DNA of 37,230 nt, taken from an uncultured Bacilli bacterium (GTDB lineage Bacteria; Bacillota_I; Bacilli_A; RF39; UBA660). The position numbers and the translations under genes were made by a program. Shown here piece after piece: positions 15,692-22,607 of this stretch; positions within the stretch are counted from its first letter, which is position 1; every line of letters begins with the position of its first letter. The stretch covers positions 1-37,230 of the forward strand of contig CAKOQV010000005.1 of NCBI GenBank assembly GCA_934101345.1. Reading direction: 5' to 3'. The notes below the pieces were generated by a model that was not told the DNA's origin, did no database searches, and worked only from the letters and a program-made list of their open reading frames with translations.

Positions 15692-16063
15692 ATGAATAAT
15701 AAAATTAAAGAATATCTAAATCAAAATAAATCTTTGACATTCAATAATCTTCTTTTTTCTTACATAGATGCTGAAGGTTATAAGGATGCGGAGGTTTATA
15801 AAAGGGCAGATATAGATAGAAAATTATTTTCTAAAATAAGATGTAATAGTAATTATATTCCAAAAAAAAATACTGTTATTAAGTTATGTCTATCTTTATC
15901 ACTAGATAAAAATAGATTTAATAACTTACTTTCAAGTGCGGGGTATAGTTTAAGTAAAAATAATAATTTTGACTTAGTTATATCTTATTGTATAGAGAAT
16001 GATATTTATGATATTAATATTATAAATGAATATCTATATACTTATGCTGGTGTTATTTTATAA
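15692..16063 (+). CDS. Small helical protein, stand-alone form of a C-terminal HTH-like domain
   Basis: 123 residues from ATG 15692, 7 bases after AGGAGGT; an open frame running upstream to 15578 crosses the promoter and is not coding. The sequence is all-helical: SLTFNNLLFSYIDAEGYKDA, EVYKRADIDRKLFSKIR, then LCLSLSLDKNRFNNLLSSAG and YSLSKNNNFDLVISYCIEN. From memory this closely resembles a domain found at the C-terminus of macro-domain and VWA-type proteins in Firmicutes and also alone, often annotated as an XRE-like regulator. The central helix pair could be a helix-turn-helix. It is expressed from its own promoter and ends at its own terminator. Its role is unknown. Confidence 0.75.
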   Translation: MNNKIKEYLNQNKSLTFNNLLFSYIDAEGYKDAEVYKRADIDRKLFSKIRCNSNYIPKKNTVIKLCLSLSLDKNRFNNLLSSAGYSLSKNNNFDLVISYCIENDIYDINIINEYLYTYAGVIL

Positions 16064-16073
16064 AAATAACATT

Positions 16074-16098
16074 GTCTCTTTTAAAGAGACCTTTTTTT
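16074..16098 (+). terminator. Terminator after the 15692 gene
   Basis: GTCTCTT-TTA-AAGAGAC, a 7-bp perfect stem followed by C and seven T. Confidence 0.85.
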
Positions 16099-16107
16099 AT
16101 CTTAGTG

Positions 16108-16116
16108 TGATATAAT
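16108..16116 (+). promoter_or_regulatory. Extended -10 promoter of the gene at 16143
   Basis: TGA-TATAAT (16108-16116); no good -35 at 17 bp because the terminator of the previous gene is there. GGAGGT follows at 16131-16136. Confidence 0.55.
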
Positions 16117-16142
16117 TATATACGAAAACGGAGGTAATATAT

Positions 16143-16649
16143 ATGAAAACAAATATTTCAGAATTAATGAATATAATAGCGGATGAGGAAAAGAAGTTTG
16201 TCAATATAACTTCTTATATTGAGGAAAGAATTTTCAATGAAACTATTATTGAATTAGATGGAAGGGTCAATGTCATTAAAGACTATAAGAAAGATTTCGA
16301 GGAGGCTATGAAGGAGCAGGAAGATATTTTGAAAAAAATATCTAAATTAAAAGCTACTTTATATGAAAAAAACAATTCATTTAAGTTATCTGATGGTAGA
16401 ACTATTCAAGATGCTATTATTGATAACACTTACTTAAGAAGATTAAAATCTTCTTATGATAATATGTTAAAATACAAGGATTCTAAAAAGAGGATTACTG
16501 AGGTTAACAATTCTTATTTTGATTGTTATGAGGTTAATTATGACTCTGATGAAATAAGAAAAAAATCTAAGGCATTAGAAAAACAAATACAAAGAACTGA
16601 CTTTGAAATATCTAAATTAAACTCTATTGAGTTTGAAATTTCTTTGTAA
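16143..16649 (+). CDS. Coiled-coil protein, DIP1984/septicolysin-like
   Basis: 168 residues, mainly helical with coiled-coil character (about 40-70 and 135-165). The C-terminal part has LSDGRTIQDAIIDNTYLRRL, then a polar stretch ending in a long helix EIRKKSKALEKQIQRTDFEI and a final hydrophobic strand (SIEFEISL). This pattern (DGRT...DA, a helix of KQADDL type, a short ending strand) resembles DIP1984-family proteins, some called septicolysin, whose function is not known. The N-terminal 55 residues look less like that family. GGAGGT precedes the ATG by 6 bases. It stands as a single gene. Confidence 0.6.
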   Translation: MKTNISELMNIIADEEKKFVNITSYIEERIFNETIIELDGRVNVIKDYKKDFEEAMKEQEDILKKISKLKATLYEKNNSFKLSDGRTIQDAIIDNTYLRRLKSSYDNMLKYKDSKKRITEVNNSYFDCYEVNYDSDEIRKKSKALEKQIQRTDFEISKLNSIEFEISL

Positions 16650-16878
16650 TATAAGTGGTCTCCTTAAGTTATTTTAGGAGTTAAATTGAAATAACTATTT
16701 CAAGCCATTACTATCTATTTTGAATCTTTATATCTGTATAATATGTTTGGTTTAGAGATTTTTAACACTTTAAATTTATTTATTACATTTTATATTTTTA
16801 TTATAGGTTACAATTAAAATTGTTTATAAAAAGTTATTATTTTTATTTTACGATATTTAGTATTTGAGGTAGATAGGG
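16650..16878. other. Non-coding stretch upstream of the PBP terminator
   Basis: About 230 bases without a credible gene. It holds two mutually exclusive hairpins: AGTTATTT (16667-16674) with AAATAACT (16689-16696), and TTGAAAT (16686-16692) with ATTTCAA (16697-16703). A TATAAT at 16737-16742 lacks a -35 at suitable spacing. The remainder is plain AT-rich DNA. No terminator with a T-run is seen immediately after the 16143 gene, so its transcript may run through to the hairpin at 16879. Confidence 0.45.
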
Positions 16879-16908
16879 AAAGAAGCATCGTTTGGGTGCT
16901 TCTTTTTA
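16879..16908 (+). terminator. Terminator between the 16143 gene and the PBP gene
   Basis: An 11-bp stem (16879-16889 with 16895-16905, one G.T) and T-run on the plus strand. On the minus strand the T-run is short, so termination of the PBP gene is less certain. The end of the PBP gene touches the hairpin. Confidence 0.75.
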
Positions 16909-18876
16909 TGTGTTTGAATTATTTTCTTCTTGGAATACTGCTTCTAGATCTTTGTAGTTTGATTCTGCTGATGGTTCTGTTCCTTTTAGATAGAAGAACA
17001 TTTCTTTATTTTGTGTTTCATCAGTAGCTAGGGCTCCTGTTATTGGCTCAGTTAATACTCCAACAACATTGTTTGGAATTTCATACCAAGATGCTTCTTT
17101 TTGTTTGAAGTATGATTCCATGGTATCTATCCAAATATTTTTATGATGGGAGTATTCACTACTATCTATTTTGTTATTGTTATCATATCCATTCCATACT
17201 CCTAATACAACGTTTTTGTTATAACCCATTATTAATAGATCTGTATCAGTTGTACCTGATTTGATAGCATATTTATGGGTTATTTGTGGCAATAAGGATA
17301 TTAGAGTGGGATAGTTATAATTTATGAAGTTTTTGTTATAGGTACTTGTTAACATTTCATTTAATATATAGGTAAGACTTGGATTTAATAATAGTTCTTT
17401 TTCTTCTTTATTTTCATAGAGAATATTTCCTTTAGAGTCTTCTATTTTTTTTATAAAATGTGGAGTTGTTTTATAACCTAAACTGGCAAAACATGAATAG
17501 GCACTAGTCATTTCTATTAGACTTATTTCACTGGTACCTAGAGCTAGTGATGGTACTTCGGATAGATTACTTGTTATACCTAGTCTTTTTGCAGTATTTA
17601 TTAGGTTGTTTTCTCCGAGAAATAGATGAGTCTTTACGGCATATATGTTGTCTGAATAGGCAATTGCTGCTTCCATTGATAATGGACCTTCAGCATATCT
17701 ATCATTATAGTTTTTTGGACTATAACTTTTACCGCCTGAAAAAGTGAAAGTGGTTTTTTCGCTTGTGAATGATGATGATGAGGTGAAACCACTTTCTAGA
17801 GCTGAATAATATAGTAGTGGCTTCATAGTGGATCCTACTTGTCTTTTGGCTTTGGTAGCTCTATTGAACTGTGATTTATTATAGTTATTTCCGCCAATTA
17901 GGGCTAGTACTTCTCCAGTATTTGGGTCCATCATAATAGCGGCTGTTTCTATTTTGGTATCATCATTTATATAACTATATACTGAGTCTTCAAGTGATTT
18001 TTGGGCGGTGGCATCTAAGGTGGTATATATTTTTAGTCCACCAGTTTCTATTGTGGATGCTGGTACTTCGGTAATTGTTTTTAATTCTTCAAGTACTGAA
18101 TCTCTAAAATAGTTTATACTAATATAATTAGAGTCTTCTTTTTTACCAATTATTTTTAGTTCTGTATTTAATGCTTCTTCATATTCTTCTTTGGTTATTT
18201 TTTTGTTGTTTAACATTAGTTTTAATACTATTTTTTGTCTTTCTTTGGACAACTTATAGTTTTTTACTGGGGAATAGTTATTGGGAGACTGGGGTATTCC
18301 AGCAAGAAGGGAGGCTTCTGCAAGAGAAAGGTCTTTGGATGATTTACCAAAATAGTATTTACTGGCTTCTTCTATTCCGAATACGCCACCATAGTTAATG
18401 GTATTTAGATAACCTTCGAGGATCTCATCTTTGGTATAATGAACTTCTAATTCTACTGCTAAAAGAGCTTCATCTAGTTTTCTTTCCCAGGTTTTATCAA
18501 AGTTTAGAAAAAGATTTCTAGCATACTGCTGGGTTATAGTGGAAGCACCTTCACTTTTATTACCTTTTATTATATTGGTTACAAAAGCTTTGGCTATTCT
18601 GATATAATCAAAACCTATATGTTTATAAAAATATTTATCTTCAGTACTAATTGTGGCATTAATGACATTTTTATTTATTTTATCTAATGGTATCCATTCA
18701 TCATTTGTTTGCGATACTAATTTACTTTCATTATCATATAAATAATAAGACTGTGATTTATTTATTTCCATTTTGGGTGTTAGGAAACAATAAACATATA
18801 CGCCAAGATTTCCTAGTATAAAAATTATTATTGGTATTGAAATTATTTTGATTATTTTTTTTACTTTTTTATTCAT
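16906..18876 (-). CDS. Class A penicillin-binding protein (bifunctional transglycosylase/transpeptidase)
   Basis: 656 residues from ATG 18876 behind GAGGGAT; a further ATG at 18888 precedes that site. It polymerises and cross-links peptidoglycan outside the membrane. A basic N-terminus and one membrane anchor (about 8-30) lead to the GT51 domain with EDKYFYKHIGFD and GASTITQQYARNLFL. The transpeptidase domain has the active-site serine in GSTMKPLLYY (SxxK), the SDN motif (YSDNIYAV) and KSGTTDTD in place of KTG-T. A C-terminal acidic tail ends in NNSNT. It is a single gene, divergent from ywiB. Confidence 0.96.
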   Translation of the reverse strand: MNKKVKKIIKIISIPIIIFILGNLGVYVYCFLTPKMEINKSQSYYLYDNESKLVSQTNDEWIPLDKINKNVINATISTEDKYFYKHIGFDYIRIAKAFVTNIIKGNKSEGASTITQQYARNLFLNFDKTWERKLDEALLAVELEVHYTKDEILEGYLNTINYGGVFGIEEASKYYFGKSSKDLSLAEASLLAGIPQSPNNYSPVKNYKLSKERQKIVLKLMLNNKKITKEEYEEALNTELKIIGKKEDSNYISINYFRDSVLEELKTITEVPASTIETGGLKIYTTLDATAQKSLEDSVYSYINDDTKIETAAIMMDPNTGEVLALIGGNNYNKSQFNRATKAKRQVGSTMKPLLYYSALESGFTSSSSFTSEKTTFTFSGGKSYSPKNYNDRYAEGPLSMEAAIAYSDNIYAVKTHLFLGENNLINTAKRLGITSNLSEVPSLALGTSEISLIEMTSAYSCFASLGYKTTPHFIKKIEDSKGNILYENKEEKELLLNPSLTYILNEMLTSTYNKNFINYNYPTLISLLPQITHKYAIKSGTTDTDLLIMGYNKNVVLGVWNGYDNNNKIDSSEYSHHKNIWIDTMESYFKQKEASWYEIPNNVVGVLTEPITGALATDETQNKEMFFYLKGTEPSAESNYKDLEAVFQEENNSNT

Positions 18877-18895
18877 AATATCCCTCATTTTAAGT

Positions 18896-18925
18896 ATTTT
18901 ACTTTTGCATTTATTATTATGTTAA
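18896..18925 (-). promoter_or_regulatory. Promoter of the PBP gene
   Basis: Minus strand TTAACA (18925 to 18920), 18-bp spacer, TAAAAT (18901 to 18896). Confidence 0.55.
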
Positions 18926-18942
18926 AAATTTATTAAAATATG

Positions 18943-18971
18943 TTGTATTTTTTTTAAAGATATGGTAATAT
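18943..18971 (+). promoter_or_regulatory. Promoter of ywiB-argS-rpoE, placing the start site at the start codon
   Basis: TTGTAT (18943-18948), 17-bp spacer, TAATAT (18966-18971) with an upstream TGG (extended -10). The expected start of RNA, 6-9 bases downstream, is 18977-18980, directly before the ATG at 18981. Confidence 0.6.
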
Positions 18972-18980
18972 TACACTTGA

Positions 18981-19364
18981 ATGTTTGGAAGTGATATTAT
19001 TCGTATTAAAGTCAAGGGTTATTTGAGAAATATTACTGATAATGAGATATTTGAATTTGAAGAAAAAGGTATTAAAAATAAAGATAAAATTACTTTTAAC
19101 AATAATGATATTAAGTATTCTATTAAATGTAATGATAACGAGATTATGATGATAAGAGATGGTAATGATTTTGTTAATACTTTTATTTTTAATAATAATA
19201 ATAGTAAAAGTAACTATTTACTTAAAGATAATGGTTATGATATGGATATGGAAGTTAATGTTAGTAATATGGAATCTAATGATAAACTAATATATATTGA
19301 ATATGAAATTGTTAGTACTTCTTGTAAGTATGAATTTAAAATAGAAATGAGTGAGATGTTATGA
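18981..19364 (+). CDS. ywiB: DUF1934 (YwiB-like) beta-barrel protein
   Basis: 127 residues, mainly beta, beginning IIRIKVKGYLRN and containing KITFNNNDIKYSIKCNDNEI, IEYEIVSTS and other alternating strands. It fits the YwiB/DUF1934 family, a small lipocalin-like barrel of unknown function that is encoded directly upstream of argS in B. subtilis and many Firmicutes. It overlaps argS by 4 bases (ATGA). ATG 18981 has no Shine-Dalgarno and stands at the predicted transcription start, so a leaderless mRNA is likely. The GGAAGTGAT inside the first codons would only serve a non-standard start. Confidence 0.85.
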   Translation: MFGSDIIRIKVKGYLRNITDNEIFEFEEKGIKNKDKITFNNNDIKYSIKCNDNEIMMIRDGNDFVNTFIFNNNNSKSNYLLKDNGYDMDMEVNVSNMESNDKLIYIEYEIVSTSCKYEFKIEMSEML

Positions 19365-20968
19365 GTATAAAAAATAAATTACAGAGTATTATTAAAAATA
19401 GTCTTCCTATAGATTTAGATATTAGTAAGATAGTTATTGATATTCCTAAAGATAAGAAGAATGGTGATTATTCTACTAATGTGGCTTTTTTACTTACTAA
19501 GGAACTTAAGAAGAGCCCAATGTTAATTGCGGAAGATATTGCTAATAATATTAAAGATGAAATGATTGAAAAAGTGAAGATTGCTAATCCTGGATTTATT
19601 AATATATTCTTATCTAAAAAGTTTTTACTTGATAATATTAATAAGATATTAGAGGAAGATAAAGATTATGGTAGAAATAATTTTGGTAATAATGAGAAGA
19701 TAAATATTGAATATGTATCTGCTAATCCTACTGGTACTTTACATATTGGTCATGGTAGAGGAGCCGTGTATGGTGATAATTTATCTAAACTAATGTCTTT
19801 CTGTGGATATGATGTTACTAGAGAATACTATATTAATGATGCTGGTAATCAGATGTATAACCTTGGTGTATCTATTAAAGAAAGATATAAAGAGAGATGC
19901 GGACTTGAATGGGAACTTCCTGAGAATGGTTATCATGGTAAAGAGATTATTCAATTAGCAGAATCTTTATATGATACTTATGGTGATAGTAAATTAGATG
20001 AAGATATACCTTTCTTTAAAAAGGCTGGACTTGATATTTTACTTGATGGTATTAAGAAAGATTTAGATAAGTTTAGAGTTAATTTTGATGTGTTTACTAG
20101 TGAACAATCTTTATATGATAAAGGATTTGTTGAAAATACTTTGAATAAACTTAAAGATAGTGGTAAATGCTATATTAGTGAGGATGCTTTATGGCTTAGA
20201 ACTACTGATTTATATGATGAGAAAGATAGAGTGCTTATTAAGAGTGATGGTAATTATACTTATTTACTTCCGGATATTGCTTATCATAGTGATAAATTAA
20301 ATAGAGGTTTTGACAGACTTATTGATGTGCTTGGTTCTGATCATCATGGTTATATTAATAGATTAAGATCTTCTTTAGAGATGGTTGGATATGATTCTAA
20401 TAAACTTGAAATTAAGATACTTCAAATGGTAAGATTACTTAGAAATGGTGAAGAGGTTAAACTTAGTAAGAGAACTGGTAAGACTATTACTCTTAATGAG
20501 CTACTTGAGGATGTTGGTGTTAATGCTGCGAGATATTTCTTTGCTTCAAAAAGCTTGGATACTCAAATGGATTTTGACCTAGATTTAGCGGTTAAGAATA
20601 GTAATGAGAATCCTATTTACTATATTGAGTATGCTAATGCGAGAATTAGTTCTATTCTTAAAAATAAAGAAGTAGAAAAGATTGATAATTATAGTACTAT
20701 GAATAATGAGACTGCATATACTATTTTGAATAAACTTATGGAGTTTGAGGATATACTAATTAATGCTGCATCAAGAGAATTACCACATATGGTGGCTAAT
20801 TACTTGTATGAACTTGCTAGTTTGTTTCATAGTTATTATTCTAAAGAGAAGATTGTTACTGAAGATATGGAGTATACTAAAGAGAGACTAGCGTTTATTA
20901 AGGCAATTAAGATTGTTATGAATAATGCTGCGAATATATTAGGTTTAATACTTAGAGAGGAAATGTAG
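19361..20968 (+). CDS. argS: Arginyl-tRNA synthetase
   Basis: 535 residues, class I synthetase charging tRNA-Arg. The N-terminal Add-1 domain (about 1-110) is followed by SANPTGTLHIGHGRGAVYGD, carrying the HIGH motif. The arginine and ATP pocket includes EYYINDAGNQMYNLG and VLGSDHHGY. The KMSKS equivalent is KLSKRTGKTITL, followed by an all-helical anticodon-binding domain (about 420-535) ending RLAFIKAIKIVMNNAANILG. It starts in the ywiB stop overlap and is followed after 13 bases by rpoE, the Bacillus order. Confidence 0.98.
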   Translation: MSIKNKLQSIIKNSLPIDLDISKIVIDIPKDKKNGDYSTNVAFLLTKELKKSPMLIAEDIANNIKDEMIEKVKIANPGFINIFLSKKFLLDNINKILEEDKDYGRNNFGNNEKINIEYVSANPTGTLHIGHGRGAVYGDNLSKLMSFCGYDVTREYYINDAGNQMYNLGVSIKERYKERCGLEWELPENGYHGKEIIQLAESLYDTYGDSKLDEDIPFFKKAGLDILLDGIKKDLDKFRVNFDVFTSEQSLYDKGFVENTLNKLKDSGKCYISEDALWLRTTDLYDEKDRVLIKSDGNYTYLLPDIAYHSDKLNRGFDRLIDVLGSDHHGYINRLRSSLEMVGYDSNKLEIKILQMVRLLRNGEEVKLSKRTGKTITLNELLEDVGVNAARYFFASKSLDTQMDFDLDLAVKNSNENPIYYIEYANARISSILKNKEVEKIDNYSTMNNETAYTILNKLMEFEDILINAASRELPHMVANYLYELASLFHSYYSKEKIVTEDMEYTKERLAFIKAIKIVMNNAANILGLILREEM

Positions 20969-20981
20969 GAGGATTAATATT

Positions 20982-21434
20982 ATGTTAAGTGAAATGAGTA
21001 AAGAACAATTAGAACTTCTTTCTTATACTAAAATTGCAGAAATGTATTTGAAGGAAAATAAAAAGCCAATGAATACTGCTGATTTATTTAGAGAGGTATG
21101 TAAACTATTGGATTTAGATGAGAGTGAATATGAAGATAAGATAGCTGATTTCTTTGAGTCTTTAACTACTTCTAAAGAGTTTATATTACTTAATGATGGT
21201 AATTGGGATTTAAGAGCTAATCATAGTGTTAAGATTGATATAGATGATATTTATGATGAATCTGATACTGAAGATGAAGTGTCTGATACTGAAGAAGATG
21301 ATATAGAAATGAGTGAAGAAGATAACTACGGTGATGATAGCTATGATAAAGATATTGATGATGATGACTTGGTAGATGATGATTATAGTGATTTATCAAT
21401 AGTAGATGAAGATGAACTAGATAGTGAAAACTAG
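20982..21434 (+). CDS. rpoE: DNA-directed RNA polymerase delta subunit
   Basis: 150 residues. The N-terminal folded domain (about 1-85, SYTKIAEMYLKENKKPMNTA, then LFREVCKLLDLDE and LNDGNWDLRANHSVK) binds RNA polymerase. The C-terminal half is an almost purely acidic tail rich in Asp/Glu and Tyr. Delta is limited to Bacilli and relatives, where it speeds enzyme recycling and tunes initiation. The GTAGGAGG site is 8-9 bases before the ATG. In Bacillus pyrG follows; here the operon ends with a terminator that includes the stop codon. Confidence 0.95.
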   Translation: MLSEMSKEQLELLSYTKIAEMYLKENKKPMNTADLFREVCKLLDLDESEYEDKIADFFESLTTSKEFILLNDGNWDLRANHSVKIDIDDIYDESDTEDEVSDTEEDDIEMSEEDNYGDDSYDKDIDDDDLVDDDYSDLSIVDEDELDSEN

Positions 21435-21443
21435 TTCTTTTTT
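21414..21443 (+). terminator. Terminator of ywiB-argS-rpoE
   Basis: GAACTAG (21414-21420), 10-base loop, CTAGTTC (21431-21437), then six T. It overlaps the rpoE stop. Confidence 0.8.
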
Positions 21444-21455
21444 ATTTCCTCTTAA

Positions 21456-21506
21456 GCCTATATGATAGTCTTAATAGGCACAATAGAGCCTAGAGTCTCT
21501 ATTGTG
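21456..21506. other. Two adjacent hairpins downstream of rpoE
   Basis: GCCTAT (21456-21461) pairs with ATAGGC (21474-21479), and CACAATAGAG (21479-21488) pairs perfectly with CTCTATTGTG (21497-21506). Neither is followed by a T-run on either strand. They lie between the rpoE terminator and the next promoter, so their transcript and role are unclear. Confidence 0.5.
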
Positions 21507-21530
21507 AAAAATTTATGTATTCAATTAATT

Positions 21531-21559
21531 TTGGTATATAGATTATGCTTATATATGAT
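21531..21559 (+). promoter_or_regulatory. Candidate promoter of the dehydratase-like pair
   Basis: TTGGTA (21531-21536), 17-bp spacer, TATGAT (21554-21559). The predicted start, about 21566, coincides with the base of the first leader hairpin. Confidence 0.5.
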
Positions 21560-21566
21560 AGATTTT

Positions 21567-21689
21567 ATTTTAAGACTTAGAATAAGACTTAAAATGACAG
21601 TGAGAGACTTACGTAGTAAGGCTCAAACTGAATATAAAGAATAAAATATATTGTTAATACATAGAATTATGTGGAGGAATAATTCTATG
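21567..21689 (+). promoter_or_regulatory. Structured three-hairpin leader with Shine-Dalgarno in a loop and start codon in a stem
   Basis: Hairpin 1: ATTTTAAG (21567-21574) with CTTAAAAT (21588-21595), perfect. Hairpin 2: 21598-21630, CAGT-GAG-CTTAC paired with GTAAG-CTC-ACTG around internal loops AGA/G and a bulged AA. Hairpin 3: CATAGAATTAT (21660-21670) pairs perfectly over 11 bp with ATAATTCTATG (21679-21689), and the 8-base loop GTGGAGGA contains the ribosome-binding site. The last three bases of the 3' arm are the start codon. This looks like a translational control element; no known riboswitch class is recognised. Confidence 0.6.
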
Positions 21690-22607
21690 AAAAAAAAGAT
21701 TAAGGTAGGTATACCTAGAGCATTTTTGTATTATAGATATTATATATTATGGAAGAATTTTTTTGAGATAATAGGATGTAATATAGTACTTAGTCCTAAT
21801 ACTGATAGTGATATTATTAAAGCAGGAAATAGTTTGTCAGTAGACGAATCTTGTCTTCCTAGCAAAATATATTTAGGTCATATTAGTTATTTGAGTGATA
21901 AGTGTGATTATATACTAGTACCTAGAATATATAGTTATGGTATAAAGAAGAGAGTATGTGTCAAGTTTAATGGTATCTATGATGTTGTTAATAATTTATT
22001 TTCTAATATTAAAATATTAGACTATAATATAGATAATTTAAAATTTAGATATGAATTATTTGGTTTTATTAAGATGGGACTAAGATTAAATAAAAATATA
22101 TTTAGAATTATTTATGCTTATATTATTGGTAAGATAAGACAATATAAATATGATAGAACTCTTATATTAAAACAAAATAAAATAATGAGAAGTAATAGAT
22201 TAAAGATACTTATTGTATCACATCCTTATATTGTTTATGATAAGTATTTATCTAGTAATATTATTAATTATTTAAAAGAGGAAGATATTGATATATTATA
22301 TTCTGATAGAATGAATAGAAAAGAGGCTATTTATTATGCGGAAGAAGAATCTAATACCTTGTATTTTTTATATTCTAAAGAGAATATTGGTAGTGCTTTT
22401 TATTATAAAGATGTAGTAGATGGTATTATATTTTTATCAGCATTTCCATGTGGTACAGATAGTTTAGTTAATGAACTGGCTATTAGAAAACTTAATAATA
22501 TATCATGTATTAATATTATATTAGATGATAGTACATCTACTTCTGGATTATATACTAGATTAGAGAGTTTTGTTGATATTATAAAGTTAAGGCATGATAA
22601 TGGGTAA
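21687..22607 (+). CDS. 2-hydroxyacyl-CoA dehydratase/activase-related protein, first of a pair
   Basis: 306 residues from ATG 21687 (MKKKIKVGIPRAFLYYRYYI), 8 bases after GGAGG. It resembles the DUF2229/HgdB-like proteins related to 2-hydroxyacyl-CoA dehydratases: GIPRAF at the start, DESCLPSK with Cys56, FPCGTDS with Cys255 and the ending YTRLESFVDII. In characterised relatives such cysteines hold a [4Fe-4S] cluster. Cys31, Cys73, Cys91 and Cys274 are also present. The ASKHA-type ATPase activase that energises true dehydratases is not encoded nearby. It overlaps the next gene by 14 bases. The reaction is unknown, and a role in fermentation cannot be assumed. Confidence 0.75.
   Translation: MKKKIKVGIPRAFLYYRYYILWKNFFEIIGCNIVLSPNTDSDIIKAGNSLSVDESCLPSKIYLGHISYLSDKCDYILVPRIYSYGIKKRVCVKFNGIYDVVNNLFSNIKILDYNIDNLKFRYELFGFIKMGLRLNKNIFRIIYAYIIGKIRQYKYDRTLILKQNKIMRSNRLKILIVSHPYIVYDKYLSSNIINYLKEEDIDILYSDRMNRKEAIYYAEEESNTLYFLYSKENIGSAFYYKDVVDGIIFLSAFPCGTDSLVNELAIRKLNNISCINIILDDSTSTSGLYTRLESFVDIIKLRHDNG

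Noticed and set aside
16737..16742. TATAAT in the gap before the PBP terminator as a small-RNA promoter
   Set aside because: The nearest TTGAAT is only 11 bp upstream and nothing suitable lies at 16-18 bp; one hexamer by chance is expected in such AT-rich DNA.
21462..21644. A 60-codon open frame between rpoE and the dehydratase-like pair
   Set aside because: No ribosome-binding site, no family likeness, and it runs through a set of hairpins and a promoter, which explain the region better.
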